Notes: a model not told the origin generated them from the letters alone. 64,000 nt of DNA from Paracoccus sp. UBA889 (GCA_002294185.1 DBFD01000046.1:1-64000); one strand, 5' to 3'; positions 43,796-53,595 are shown, counted from the stretch's first letter. A program made the numbers and translations.

Positions 43796-44839
43796 TCAGC
43801 CCTTGCGGCCGCCGCGCCCGTATTGAAGCGAATTCATCAGCACGGCCAGAACGATCACGGCACCGGTAAAGACGGTCTGCCAGTAGGACGAGACGCCGAT
43901 GATGACCAGGCCATCCGACAGGAACCCGATCACGAAGGCACCCAGCATCGTGCCGCGCATGGTGCCGCGCCCGCCGGTCAGCGCGGCGCCGCCGATGACC
44001 ACCGCGGCGATGGCGGTCAATTCGTAGGTCGTGCCCGCCGTCGGTCCGGCCGAGGTCAGCTGCGAGGCCAGCACCAGTCCCGCGATCGCCGACAACATCC
44101 CCGACAGCGTGTAGACGGTGATCTTGACCAGCCGCGTGGGCACGCCCGACAATTCCGCCGCGCGTTCGTTGCCGCCCGAAGCATAGAGCCAGCGCCCGAA
44201 GGACGACCGCGACAGCATCAGCCCGCCCAGGATCGCCAGGACCGCCAGCACGATGACCGAGATCGGCACACCGCCGATGCGGTTGAAACCCAGCCAGTCA
44301 AAGCCGGTATTGCCCAGCTCGGCCCGGCCCGACAGGTTGTTGTAGGTCAGCCCGTTGGTCATCAGCAGCGCCACCCCGCGGGCGACATACATCACGCCCA
44401 GCGTGGCGACGAAGGCCGGCACCTTGAAGATCGAGACCAGGACGCCGTTGACCGCCCCCACCGCCGCGCCCAGCACGCAGGTCAGCACCACCACGGCCCA
44501 GACCGGCGGATACAGGATCACGCCCATCGCGTCGATCTGGATCCCCTGCATCATGGCGCCCGCACTGACCCCCGCCAGCGCCAGGATAGAGCCGACCGAA
44601 AGATCGATGCCGCCGTTCAGGATCACCAGCAACATGCCGATGGCAAGGATGCCGTAGATGGCCACGTGGCTGGCCATGATCAGCAGGTTGCCGATCGTCA
44701 GATAATTCGGGGACAGGATCGAGAAGACGACGATGATGGCGATCAGCGCAAAGAAGGCGCGGCCTTCCAGCAGCAATCGGCCGATGCTGAAATCGCGCTT
44801 CTTGCGGGCGGTGGCGGCGGTGGCTGTGGTGTCCGACAT
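43796..44839 (-). CDS. eryF: Sugar/polyol ABC transporter permease
   Basis: A 347-residue permease of the ribose (RbsC) type with about ten membrane helices. Landmarks are LFALIAIIVVFSILSPNYLTIGN-like segments, LVILNGGIDLSVGSILALAGV, MYVARGVALLMTNGLTYNN, RAAELSGVPTRLVKITVYTLSG and AVVIGGAALTGGRGTMRGTMLG. GAGGAAAG precedes the ATG at 44837-44839. It works with the ATPase encoded 24 bp upstream. Confidence 0.9.
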   Translation of the reverse strand: MSDTTATAATARKKRDFSIGRLLLEGRAFFALIAIIVVFSILSPNYLTIGNLLIMASHVAIYGILAIGMLLVILNGGIDLSVGSILALAGVSAGAMMQGIQIDAMGVILYPPVWAVVVLTCVLGAAVGAVNGVLVSIFKVPAFVATLGVMYVARGVALLMTNGLTYNNLSGRAELGNTGFDWLGFNRIGGVPISVIVLAVLAILGGLMLSRSSFGRWLYASGGNERAAELSGVPTRLVKITVYTLSGMLSAIAGLVLASQLTSAGPTAGTTYELTAIAAVVIGGAALTGGRGTMRGTMLGAFVIGFLSDGLVIIGVSSYWQTVFTGAVIVLAVLMNSLQYGRGGRKG

Positions 44840-44863
44840 GATTGGGTCTTTCCTCAAGCGCGC

Positions 44864-46420
44864 TCAGGCGGCCACGGACTCGCCCGAGGCGGCCATGATC
44901 TTTTCCTTGGTGACGGTGGAATCGAATTCGGCCGAGATGCGGCCCTTGTGCATGACCACGATCCGGTGCGCGATGGACAGACATTCGCTGACTTCCGAGG
45001 TCGAATAGATCACGGCAAGACCCTGCCTGGCCTCTTCCGCAAGAAGGCGGAAGACCTCGGCCTTGGCGCCGATATCGATGCCGCGCGACGGTTCGTCCAG
45101 CATGATCACCCTGGGTCTGGTCGCGAGGATCTTGCCGATCACGACCTTCTGCTGATTGCCCCCCGACAGCGATCCGATCGGCGCGGCCGGACCCGAGGTC
45201 TTGACCGTCACCTCGCGGATGCTGCTTTCGACCAGGCGCCGCTCGGCGCGGGCCGAGGTGAACAGACCCCTGGTGAAACGCCGGATCGAGGCCAGCGACA
45301 GATTTTCGCCCACGCTCATGGTCTGGACCAGTCCGTCGCGCTGGCGATCCTCGGGGACCAGGGCAAGCCCGCGCGCGATGCGTTCGGCGATGGACAGGTG
45401 CGAGATTTCCTGCCCCTCCAGCACGATCTCGCCGGCGCTGGCGCGCAGGCGCCCGGCACAGGTTTCAAGCAGCTCCGTGCGACCTGCTCCCATCAGCCCG
45501 TAGATGCAGACGATTTCGCCCGCGCGAACATCCAGCGACAGCCGGTCCACCAGATCGAAGCCCCCCGACGGGTCCGGCAGGGTCAGGTTGCGGATCGACA
45601 GCGCGGCTTGCCCCATCTGCGTGTCGGGCGGGCTGCCCAGGTCGTAATTGTCGCCCACCATGTTGCGCACGATCCATTCCAGGTCGATCTGCGCGCGCGG
45701 CGCCGAGGCGGTCATGGCGCCGTCGCGCAGGACCACGGCGTGATCGGTGATGGTCAGAGCCTCTTCCAGGTGATGCGAGATATAGACGATGCTGACACCC
45801 CTCTCGGTCAGGTCGCGCACCACCTTGAACAGCACCTCGACCTCGCTGGCCGACAGCGCGCTGGTCGGTTCGTCCATGATCAGGATGCGGCTGTTGACCG
45901 ACAGGGCGCGGGCGATCTCGACGATCTGCTGCTGGCCCAGACGCAATTCCTCGACGGCGGTCAGCGGGTCGATATCCTCCTCCAGTTCCTCCATCAGCCT
46001 GCGGGTCTGGCGTTCTTCCTCGGCGAAATCCACGCCGGTCCGGCCCATGATCTCGCGGCCCATGAAGATGTTGTCGCGCACCGACAGGTTCGGCGCCAGC
46101 GACAATTCCTGGTGGATGATCGAAATGCCGCGATCCCGCGCCTCGGTCGCGCTGGCGAATGCCGTCGGCTGGCCGTCGAGGATGATGTCGCCGCTGCTGG
46201 GCTGGATCACGCCCGACAGGATCTTCATCAGCGTCGACTTGCCGGCGCCGTTCTCGCCGAACAGGGTCGTGACCTGGCCGCGATGGATGTCGAAATTGAC
46301 GCCCTTCAGCGCATGGACATTGCCATAGGACTTGGCGACGTTGCGGGCGGCCAGAACGACTTCGCGCGCATCGGGTTCGCCTTCGGGGATCCCGCCCCCT
46401 GCTGTTCTTGCGCTGTTCAT
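44864..46420 (-). CDS. eryE: Sugar/polyol ABC transporter ATPase (two nucleotide-binding domains)
   Basis: A 518-residue double ATPase of the RbsA type. The first domain has Walker A GENGAGKST, signature LRLGQQQIVEIARAL and Walker B ILIMDEPTSAL. The second has a degenerate Walker A (YGLMGAGRTELL), signature SLSGGNQQKVVIGK and Walker B VIMLDEPSRGIDIG. This asymmetry is normal for the family. It overlaps the DUF2291 gene by 4 bp upstream. Confidence 0.92.
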   Translation of the reverse strand: MNSARTAGGGIPEGEPDAREVVLAARNVAKSYGNVHALKGVNFDIHRGQVTTLFGENGAGKSTLMKILSGVIQPSSGDIILDGQPTAFASATEARDRGISIIHQELSLAPNLSVRDNIFMGREIMGRTGVDFAEEERQTRRLMEELEEDIDPLTAVEELRLGQQQIVEIARALSVNSRILIMDEPTSALSASEVEVLFKVVRDLTERGVSIVYISHHLEEALTITDHAVVLRDGAMTASAPRAQIDLEWIVRNMVGDNYDLGSPPDTQMGQAALSIRNLTLPDPSGGFDLVDRLSLDVRAGEIVCIYGLMGAGRTELLETCAGRLRASAGEIVLEGQEISHLSIAERIARGLALVPEDRQRDGLVQTMSVGENLSLASIRRFTRGLFTSARAERRLVESSIREVTVKTSGPAAPIGSLSGGNQQKVVIGKILATRPRVIMLDEPSRGIDIGAKAEVFRLLAEEARQGLAVIYSTSEVSECLSIAHRIVVMHKGRISAEFDSTVTKEKIMAASGESVAA

Positions 46421-47073
46421 TGCACGCTGACCTCGACCGGCGTGATCAGCCAGTTCTTCGGATTGATCAGCCGGAAGGCGCCGGTGACGGTGATCGTCCT
46501 GCCGGTCAGACCGGCGGTGTCGATCGGTTCCAGAACGGCCGTCTTCATCGCGCGATTGATGCCTGCGCCGGCATTCTGATATTCGATCTGGTTCTTGAAC
46601 TGGCCGAAGGTGATGTCACCGGGCGCGTCGCGCAGATCGGTGCCGTTGATCGCCGGGCCGGTCTGGACGCGGATGGTGATCTCCTCGGGCACATCCTCGG
46701 CCTGGATCGTGTAGATGCCGGACTTTCCCTCGGCCACGGCGCCGGTGACGGTGGTGAACATGATTGCCCCGGTCGAGGCCGGAGTGCCGTATTGTTCGGC
46801 CGCCGCCGCCTTGTCCTGCAAGACCGCCGGGGCCAGCGTGGCCGCATCCACCGCCTTGCCCTTCACGAATTCGGCGATGCGGGGAAATTCCTGCTGCCCG
46901 TAATCGTCTGGCGAGAAGACCTGCGCGCGGACATCGGACTCGGAACCGATGGTCACGATCGTGGTGTCGAAGGCGATGCCCGCCAGAAGGGCGGCGGCCA
47001 CGCCGAGCCCAAGATACAATCCGCGCCGGGAGGAGGCGGGCGCTTTCGGCGCGGGGGACGAAAAATGCGTCAT
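46417..47073 (-). CDS. DUF2291 membrane-anchored periplasmic protein
   Basis: A 218-residue protein with an N-terminal membrane anchor (RRGLYLGLGVAAALLAGIAF) and a DUF2291-like body (VFSPDDYGQQEFPRIAEFVKGKAVDAATLAPAVLQD, YTIQAEDVPEEITIRVQTGPAINGTDLRDA, DITFGQFKNQIEYQNAGAGINRAMK). DUF2291 genes typically accompany ribose-type ABC transporters of polyol loci. It opens the leftward operon; AGAGGAT precedes the ATG at 47071-47073. Confidence 0.82.
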   Translation of the reverse strand: MTHFSSPAPKAPASSRRGLYLGLGVAAALLAGIAFDTTIVTIGSESDVRAQVFSPDDYGQQEFPRIAEFVKGKAVDAATLAPAVLQDKAAAAEQYGTPASTGAIMFTTVTGAVAEGKSGIYTIQAEDVPEEITIRVQTGPAINGTDLRDAPGDITFGQFKNQIEYQNAGAGINRAMKTAVLEPIDTAGLTGRTITVTGAFRLINPKNWLITPVEVSVQ

Positions 47074-47435
47074 CGGGCGATCCTCTGGTTGCGGCGGTCG
47101 ATCCGGGGGCGAATCGAGGTCAGCGCGGTGCACGGAACGGCCGGTTCGCCGCGCCGACGGCACCCGGCTCGAGGATTGCAGGCGCGGTCTGGCCCGTCTT
47201 TTCAGAAGCAATTCTCATCGTGCCGGCCTCCTCTCCGGTCCTGCGCCGATGCCGCTGCGCGAACGCGCGGTCATCGTTTCTTCCCCTGGCCCGTCGCATG
47301 GCGCAGGACCCCTCGGGATCAATCTAGCCGAAATAAATTGCCGTGTCTGTAAAAAAATACATGCATCCGAAAGAACTCATGCTATACAAGCCCGAAGCAA
47401 GGCTGCCGCGCAAGGCATCCGCCGGGAGGGTTGGT
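47074..47435. promoter_or_regulatory. Divergent control region of the polyol locus
   Basis: This 362-bp gap between the transporter operon and eryA holds no gene I can support. An AT-rich core at 47320-47390 stands out, with TGTA-AAAAAA-TACA (47348-47361), ATGCAT and TATACA. Both transcripts should start here. EryD (SorC family) and the DeoR-type regulator encoded downstream are the likely binders; no -35/-10 pair is convincing. Confidence 0.5.
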
Positions 47436-49019
47436 ATGGATCGCGCCGATATCCTGATCGGCATCGACGCCGGGACATCGGTCATCAAGGCCGTTGCCTT
47501 CGACATGGCCGGACACCAGATCGGGGCGTTTTCGGTGCCGAACCGCTATCTGACGGCCAAAGGCGGCGCGGCCACGCAATCCATGGACCGGACATGGCGG
47601 GATTGCGCCGCCGCGCTGCGCGGTTTGGGCGAGGCTATCGACGGACTGGCCGGGCGGGTCGCGGCCCTGTCGGTGACCGGTCAGGGCGACGGGACATGGC
47701 TTGTCGGGCCTGACGGACCCGTGGGCGATGCCTGGCTGTGGCTGGATGCCCGTGCCGCGCCCACGGTCGCGCGGCTGGCGGCGAGCCCGGCGAATCGTGC
47801 CCGGTTCGAGGCCACGGGAACCGGGCTGAACACCTGCCAGCAGGGTGCGCAGATGGCGCATATGGATACACATGCGCCCGACATGCTGGACCGGGCCGAA
47901 GTCGCGCTGCATTGCAAGGACTGGCTGTATCTGAACCTGACCGGCCAGCGCGCGACCGATCCGTCCGAGGCCAGCTTCACCTTCGGCAATTTCCGCCATC
48001 GCCGCTATGACGACACGGCGATCGCGGCGCTTGGCCTGTCCCATCGCCGGGCCCTGCTGCCCGAAATCGTCGATGGCAGCCAGGCTACGCATCCGCTGAC
48101 CGGCGACGCCGCGCGCCAGACCGGTTTGCGGGCCGGTACGCCGGTCAGCCTTGGCTATGTGGACATGGTGATGACGGCGCTTGGCGCGGGCGTCTATGGC
48201 GGCACGGCCGGCGATGTCGCCTGTTCGACTGTCGGATCGACCGGGGTGCATCTGCGCGCGGTGGCCGCCGGCGACGTCCAGCTGAACCAGCAGGGGACAG
48301 GCTATGTCATCTGCCTGCCGATCCCCGGAATCGTGACCCAGGTCCAGACCAACATGGCGGCGACGCTGAACCTGGACTGGGTGCTGGGCATCGCGGCCGG
48401 GATCCTGTCCGATCTGGGTCGCCCCGTGACGCACCGCGATCTGGTCGCGCATCTGGACGAATGGCTGGGACAGGCGCGGCCGGGCCAGATCGTCTATCAC
48501 CCCTATATCTCGGATGCCGGGGAACGCGGTCCCTTCGTCAATGCCGATGCGCGGGCGGGGTTCGTGGGACTTGCCTCAGGTCACCGCTATCCCGACCTGG
48601 TCCGGGCCGTCGCCGAGGGGCTGGGGATGGCGATGCGCGATTGCTATGCCGCGATGGGGCCATTGCCGGCCGAACTGCGCCTGACCGGCGGGGCCGCGCG
48701 GTCACCCGCCCTGCGCGGTATCCTGTCGGCCGCGCTGGCCGCGCCGGTCCGGGTCTCAGCGCGGGACGAGGCGGGCGCTGCCGGTGCCGCGATGATGGCC
48801 GCCGTCGCCATCGGCGCCTATCCCGACATGGAGGCCTGCATCGCCGAATGGGTAACCCCGCTGCTGGGCAAGGCCGAAGCGCCCGATCCGGCGCTGATGG
48901 CTGCCTATGACGGCCTGTTTCCCGCCTTCAGCGCCGCGCGGCATGCCCTGCCGCCGGTCTGGGATGCGCTTGCCGCCGCCCGCGCGGCCTTTGCGAAAGG
49001 ACAGCAGGATGAGCAATGA
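47436..49019 (+). CDS. eryA: Erythritol kinase
   Basis: A 527-residue FGGY kinase that phosphorylates erythritol, the first step of the pathway. LIGIDAGTSVIKAVAFDMAG is the ATPase phosphate-1 loop; GDAWLWLDARAAPTVARL, LHCKDWLYLNLTGQRATDPSEASFTFGNF, GSTGVHLRAVA and LRLTGGAARSPALRGILSAAL match EryA. The ATG at 47436 follows GGGAGGG; an upstream open frame to 47343 is not used. It overlaps eryB by 11 bp. Confidence 0.9.
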   Translation: MDRADILIGIDAGTSVIKAVAFDMAGHQIGAFSVPNRYLTAKGGAATQSMDRTWRDCAAALRGLGEAIDGLAGRVAALSVTGQGDGTWLVGPDGPVGDAWLWLDARAAPTVARLAASPANRARFEATGTGLNTCQQGAQMAHMDTHAPDMLDRAEVALHCKDWLYLNLTGQRATDPSEASFTFGNFRHRRYDDTAIAALGLSHRRALLPEIVDGSQATHPLTGDAARQTGLRAGTPVSLGYVDMVMTALGAGVYGGTAGDVACSTVGSTGVHLRAVAAGDVQLNQQGTGYVICLPIPGIVTQVQTNMAATLNLDWVLGIAAGILSDLGRPVTHRDLVAHLDEWLGQARPGQIVYHPYISDAGERGPFVNADARAGFVGLASGHRYPDLVRAVAEGLGMAMRDCYAAMGPLPAELRLTGGAARSPALRGILSAALAAPVRVSARDEAGAAGAAMMAAVAIGAYPDMEACIAEWVTPLLGKAEAPDPALMAAYDGLFPAFSAARHALPPVWDALAAARAAFAKGQQDEQ

Positions 49020-50526
49020 CAGCGAAACAATCGACCTGTTCGTGATCGGCGGCGGCATCAACGGCGCCGGTATCGCCCGCGATGCCGCCGGCCGCGGGCT
49101 GAAGGTCGTGCTGTGCGAAAAGGACGATCTGGCCGAGGGAACCTCGTCGCGGTCGGGCAAGCTGGTCCATGGCGGGCTGCGCTATCTGGAATATTACGAA
49201 TTCCGCCTGGTCCGCGAGGCGCTGATCGAACGCGAGGTGCTGATGCGCGCGGCGCCGCACATCATCTGGCCGATGCGCTTCGTGCTGCCCCACAGCCCGC
49301 AGGACCGTCCGGCCTGGCTGGTGCGGCTGGGCCTGTTTCTCTATGATCACCTGGGTGGCCGGCGGAAGTTGCCCGGCACCCGGACGCTGGACCTGCGCCG
49401 CGATCCCGAGGGGGCGCCGCTTCTGGACACCTATATCAGGGGTTTCGAATACAGCGACTGCTGGGTGGACGATGCCCGTCTGGTCGTTCTGAACGCCGTT
49501 GACGCGGCCGAGAAGGGGGCGAGGGTGCTGACCCGCAGCCCCTGCATCTCGGCCCGGCGCGAGAACGGGATCTGGGTCGTCCGGACGAAATCCGAGGCGA
49601 CGGGCGAGGTGCGCAGCTTTCGCGCCCGCTGCCTGGTCAATTGCGCGGGCCCCTGGGTCGGCGACATCATCACCCGCGTCGCGGGCGCGAATTCGGCGCG
49701 CAACGTGCGGCTGGTCAAGGGCAGCCACATCATCGTTCCGAAATTCTGGCAAGGCGCCAATGCCTATCTGGTGCAGAACCACGACCGACGCGTCATCTTC
49801 ATCAACCCCTACGAGGGCGACAAGGCACTGATCGGAACGACCGACATCGCCTATGAGGGCCGGCCCGAGGACGTGACCGCGGACCAATCCGAGATCGAAT
49901 ACCTGCTGGCCGCCGTGAACCGCTATTTCAAGGAAAAGCTGCGACCTCAGGACGTGCTGCACAGCTTTTCGGGCGTGCGGCCGCTGTTCGATGACGGGCA
50001 GGGCAATCCCTCTGCGGTGACGCGCGATTACGTCTTCGACCTCGACCAGACCGGCGGCGCGCCGCTGATGAACATTTTCGGCGGCAAGATCACCACCTTC
50101 CGCGAACTGGCAGAGCGCGGGATGCACAAGCTGAAGGACATTTTTCCGCAGATGGGTCCCGACTGGACCGAGTCCGCACCCTTGCCGGGCGGCGAGATCG
50201 CCAACGCCGATTACGAAAGCTTCGTCCAGCTGCTGCGAGAGCTTTACCCCTGGGCGCCGCGGGATCTGCTGCTGCATTACGGCCGCCTCTACGGTGCGCG
50301 GACAAGGGACGTGATCGGCGGCGCCTTCGGTCTCGACGATCTGGGCCGGCATTTCGGTGGCCAGTTCTACGAGGCCGAGGCACGCTATCTGGTGGCCAGG
50401 GAATGGGCCCGGCGGCCCGAGGACATCCTGCGCCGCCGCACCAAGCATTACCTGCACCTGACCGAGGACCAGCAGCGCGCCTTCGCGGACTGGTTCGACA
50501 CCGCCGACCTGGCTCGGGCCGCGTAA
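49009..50526 (+). CDS. eryB: Erythritol-phosphate dehydrogenase (GlpD family)
   Basis: A 505-residue FAD enzyme. DLFVIGGGINGAGIARDAAGRG is the FAD motif, with SSRSGKLVHGGLRYLEYYEF, VNCAGPWVGDIITRVAG, KALIGTTDIAYEGRPEDVT and NIFGGKITTFRELAERG in the GlpD order. In Brucella, EryB oxidises erythritol phosphate to erythrulose phosphate. The adjacent kinase and isomerase genes fit this role. Confidence 0.9.
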   Translation: MSNDSETIDLFVIGGGINGAGIARDAAGRGLKVVLCEKDDLAEGTSSRSGKLVHGGLRYLEYYEFRLVREALIEREVLMRAAPHIIWPMRFVLPHSPQDRPAWLVRLGLFLYDHLGGRRKLPGTRTLDLRRDPEGAPLLDTYIRGFEYSDCWVDDARLVVLNAVDAAEKGARVLTRSPCISARRENGIWVVRTKSEATGEVRSFRARCLVNCAGPWVGDIITRVAGANSARNVRLVKGSHIIVPKFWQGANAYLVQNHDRRVIFINPYEGDKALIGTTDIAYEGRPEDVTADQSEIEYLLAAVNRYFKEKLRPQDVLHSFSGVRPLFDDGQGNPSAVTRDYVFDLDQTGGAPLMNIFGGKITTFRELAERGMHKLKDIFPQMGPDWTESAPLPGGEIANADYESFVQLLRELYPWAPRDLLLHYGRLYGARTRDVIGGAFGLDDLGRHFGGQFYEAEARYLVAREWARRPEDILRRRTKHYLHLTEDQQRAFADWFDTADLARAA

Positions 50527-50535
50527 GGACGGATC

Positions 50536-51468
50536 ATGCCGCTGACCCTGTCGCTGAACACCAATCCGCTGGTCAACCGCTTTGCCGAGCCCGATGACCT
50601 GATCGACACCGTGGCGCGCGATCTGCGCATCCGCGATCTGCAACTGACCCACGAATTCATCAACCCTTCATGGCCCGCGCCCGTCATCCGCCGCCTGACG
50701 CGGGCGATGGGCGCGGCACTGCAGCGCACGGGTGTCCGGGTCACCAGCGGCATGACCGGACCATACGGGCGGCTCAACCATTTCGGCCATCCCGATCGCG
50801 ACGTGCGGCGCCATTACGTGGACTGGTTCAAGACCTTCGCCGACATCATCGCCGATCTGGGCGGCAAATCCATCGGCACGCAATTCGCCATCCTCACCTA
50901 TCGCGACCATGACGATCCGGCGCGCCGCGAGGATCTGATCCGGATCGCCATCGAATGCTGGGCCGAGGTCGCCGAACATGGCAGGGCGGCCGGACTGGAT
51001 TACATCTTCTGGGAACCGATGAGCGTGGGGCGCGAATTCGGTCACACGATCGCGGAATGCCTGGTCCTGCAGGACCGGCTGTCGGCAGCCGGGATGGCGA
51101 TCCCGATGTGGATGATGGCCGATATCGATCATGGCGACGTGACCAGCGCCGATCCCCGCGATCATGATCCCTATGCCTGGGCGCGGGCCGTGCCGAAGGT
51201 CAGCCCGATCATCCACATCAAGCAATCGCTGATGGACAAGGGCGGCCACCGGCCCTTCACCGCCGATTTCAACGCACGCGGACGAATCCAGCCCGGACCG
51301 CTGCTGGCGGCCCTGGCCCGGGGCGGGGCGGTCGACAACGAGATCTGCCTCGAACTCAGCTTCCGGGAACGCGAGCCGAACGACCGCGAGGTCATCCCCC
51401 AGATCGCCGAAAGCGTGGCGTTCTGGGCGCCCCATATCGACACCGGGGCCGATACGCTGAATATCTGA
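50536..51468 (+). CDS. eryC: Erythrulose-phosphate isomerase/epimerase EryC
   Basis: A 310-residue TIM-barrel protein of the xylose-isomerase-like superfamily. LSLNTNPLVNRFAEPDDLI, LQLTHEFINPSWP, VRVTSGMTGPYGRLNHFGHPD, LDYIFWEPMSVGREFGHTI and MWMMADIDHGDV carry the likely metal ligands (Glu, Asp, His). EryC of Brucella interconverts erythrulose phosphates between kinase/dehydrogenase and the isomerases EryH and EryI. It begins 9 bp after eryB. Confidence 0.88.
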   Translation: MPLTLSLNTNPLVNRFAEPDDLIDTVARDLRIRDLQLTHEFINPSWPAPVIRRLTRAMGAALQRTGVRVTSGMTGPYGRLNHFGHPDRDVRRHYVDWFKTFADIIADLGGKSIGTQFAILTYRDHDDPARREDLIRIAIECWAEVAEHGRAAGLDYIFWEPMSVGREFGHTIAECLVLQDRLSAAGMAIPMWMMADIDHGDVTSADPRDHDPYAWARAVPKVSPIIHIKQSLMDKGGHRPFTADFNARGRIQPGPLLAALARGGAVDNEICLELSFREREPNDREVIPQIAESVAFWAPHIDTGADTLNI

Positions 51469-51494
51469 CGTCCGAACCCGGACAGGAGATGCCG

Positions 51495-52631
51495 ATGACC
51501 GCTTTCGCCTTCGCCACCGCCACCGAGATCCTGTTCGGGCGCGGGCAGGCCGATGGCGCCCCCGGCCGGATCGCGGCGATGGGGCGCCGGGTGCTGCTGG
51601 TCCATGGCCGCGATGCCGGCCGCAGCGCCGGATTGCGGGCGGGGTTGCGGGCCGAGGGCTGCGCAATCGCCGGTTTTCCTGTCGAAGCCGAGCCCGACAT
51701 GGCCCTGATCGACGCGGGTGTCGATGCCGGGCGCGGCGTGGATGTCGTGGTGGCGATGGGCGGCGGCGCGGTGATCGATGCCGGCAAGGCGATCGCCGCG
51801 CTGATCCCCGCCACCCGGCCGATGCTGGATCATCTGGAGGTCGTGGGCCAGGGCTTGCCGCTGGATCATCCGCCCTTGCCCTTCGTCGCCATGCCGACGA
51901 CGGCGGGGACGGGCGCCGAGGTGACGCGCAACGCGGTCATCGGCGTGCCCGAGCATCGCCGCAAGGTCAGCCTGCGCGACGCCCGGATGCTGCCCCGCCT
52001 TGCGATCGTCGATCCGGGCCTGACGGATGGCTGTCCGCGCGGGGTGACGCTGGCCTCTGGACTCGATGCGATCACGCAGGTGATCGAGCCCTATGTCGGC
52101 ACCCGCGCCAATCCGCTGACCGACGCGCTGTGCCGCGATGCGATCCCGCGCGGATTGGCCGCGATCCGGCGGCTGATGGAAGACGAGGACGCGGCCGCGC
52201 GCGACGAGATGGCCTGGGTCAGCCTGTGTGGCGGGCTGGCGCTGGCCAATGCGGGGCTGGGCGCGGTCCACGGACTGGCCGGGCCGCTGGGCGGGCTGAC
52301 CGGCGCCGGCCATGGCGCGATCTGCGGCACCCTGCTGCCGCATGTGCTGGTCGCGAACCGGCGCGGCGTGGCCGATCCCGCGCGGCTGGATCAGGTCGGG
52401 CAATGGATCGGCGCGGCTTTCGATGCGCCGGATGCGGGTCTGGAACAGGCCGCCGGGATGCTGGCGCGGTGGTCGCGCGCGGCCGGTTTGCCCCGGCTGC
52501 ACGATCTGGGGATCGACGGCGCGGCGCAGCGGGCAGCGGCCGAGGCTGCCGCGTCGTCATCCTCGATGAAGGCCAATCCGGCCGCGCTGTCGCCCGCCGA
52601 TCTGCGCGCGGTGATGGCGGAGGCGAACTGA
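51495..52631 (+). CDS. Iron-type (group III) alcohol dehydrogenase in the ery operon
   Basis: A 378-residue Fe-ADH-family oxidoreductase. VVVAMGGGAVIDAGKAIAAL is the NAD-binding GGG motif, PTTAGTGAEVTRNAVIGV follows, and the metal site reads LDAITQVIEPY, AVHGLAGPLGG and GAGHGAICG. Two of the three usual His ligands are kept, while the first, in DALTHAIE of classical enzymes, is Gln here. AGGAG points to the ATG at 51495, not 51489. It is not part of the described Brucella ery operon; it may oxidise or reduce a polyol or aldehyde intermediate. Stop and eryD start overlap (TGATG). Confidence 0.85.
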   Translation: MTAFAFATATEILFGRGQADGAPGRIAAMGRRVLLVHGRDAGRSAGLRAGLRAEGCAIAGFPVEAEPDMALIDAGVDAGRGVDVVVAMGGGAVIDAGKAIAALIPATRPMLDHLEVVGQGLPLDHPPLPFVAMPTTAGTGAEVTRNAVIGVPEHRRKVSLRDARMLPRLAIVDPGLTDGCPRGVTLASGLDAITQVIEPYVGTRANPLTDALCRDAIPRGLAAIRRLMEDEDAAARDEMAWVSLCGGLALANAGLGAVHGLAGPLGGLTGAGHGAICGTLLPHVLVANRRGVADPARLDQVGQWIGAAFDAPDAGLEQAAGMLARWSRAAGLPRLHDLGIDGAAQRAAAEAAASSSSMKANPAALSPADLRAVMAEAN

Positions 52632-53581
52632 TGGCGCGGGGAACGGGGATCGACCCGGAACAAAGCCTGGCAATCCGCGCGGCCTGGCTGCACTACGCGG
52701 GCGGCCTGACGCAGGCGGCGGTGGCCAAGCGGCTGGGTGTGCCCTCGGTCAAGGCGCATCGGCTGATCGCGCGGGCGGTCGCCGAAGGCGTGGTCAAGGT
52801 CTCGATCGACGGCGAGATCGTGGAATGCGCGATCCTGGAAGACCGGCTCTGCAAGGGCTACGATCTGGACTACTGCGAGGTCGCGCCGGATCTGGGCGAG
52901 GAGGGAATGCCGCTGCGCGCCCTGGCGCTGGCCGGGGCCGGGTTCCTGCGGCGCGAGATCGAGGCCGGCCGGCATCCCGTGATCGGACTGGGCCACGGCC
53001 GCACGCTGGCCGCTGCGGTGCATCAGCTGCCGCGCTTCGAGGCGCGGGACGCGCGCTTCGTGTCGCTGCTGGGCGGCCTGACCCGGAACTACGCGGCCAA
53101 TCCCCATGACGTGATGCACAGCCTGGCCGAAAAGACCGGCGCGCAGGCCTTCGTGCTGCCGGTGCCCTTCTTCGCCAATTCCGAACAGGACCGGGCGGTG
53201 CTGCTGGCCCAGCCCGGCGTGCGCGAAATCTTCGACCTGTCGCACAGCGCGACGCTGAAATTCGTCGGCATGGGCACCGCGGATTCGGGCGCGCAACTGG
53301 TCGCTTCGGGCATGATCGAGCCGCGCGAGATCGAGGAGATCCGGGCGGCGGGCGGGGTGGGCGAAATGATGGGCCATTTCTTCGATGCCGACGGGCGGGT
53401 GCTGGAAACCGGGCTGAGCGCGCGAACCCTGTCGGTCGATCTGGACGGGCCGGAAGGCAGCCGGATCGTGGTGATCGCGGGCGGGGACGAAAAGATCGCC
53501 GGACTGCGCGCGGTGCTGAAAAGCGGTTGTGCCGATGGCCTGATCACCGACGAGGCGACGGCGCGCGCCCTTGCCGGCTGA
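52631..53581 (+). CDS. eryD: SorC/DeoR-C-type transcriptional regulator EryD
   Basis: A 316-residue regulator with an N-terminal helix-turn-helix (YAGGLTQAAVAKRLGVPSVKAHRLIARAVAEGVVKV) and a sugar-phosphate-binding SorC domain (VIGLGHGRTLAAAVHQLP, FVSLLGGLTRNYAANPHDVMHSLAEKTGA, IVVIAGGDEKIAGLRAVLKSG). EryD represses the ery genes in Brucella and Rhizobium until erythritol is present. The 1-bp overlap with the alcohol dehydrogenase stop couples the two genes. Confidence 0.9.
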   Translation: MARGTGIDPEQSLAIRAAWLHYAGGLTQAAVAKRLGVPSVKAHRLIARAVAEGVVKVSIDGEIVECAILEDRLCKGYDLDYCEVAPDLGEEGMPLRALALAGAGFLRREIEAGRHPVIGLGHGRTLAAAVHQLPRFEARDARFVSLLGGLTRNYAANPHDVMHSLAEKTGAQAFVLPVPFFANSEQDRAVLLAQPGVREIFDLSHSATLKFVGMGTADSGAQLVASGMIEPREIEEIRAAGGVGEMMGHFFDADGRVLETGLSARTLSVDLDGPEGSRIVVIAGGDEKIAGLRAVLKSGCADGLITDEATARALAG

Positions 53582-53595
53582 GCCGTTGGGGGAAG

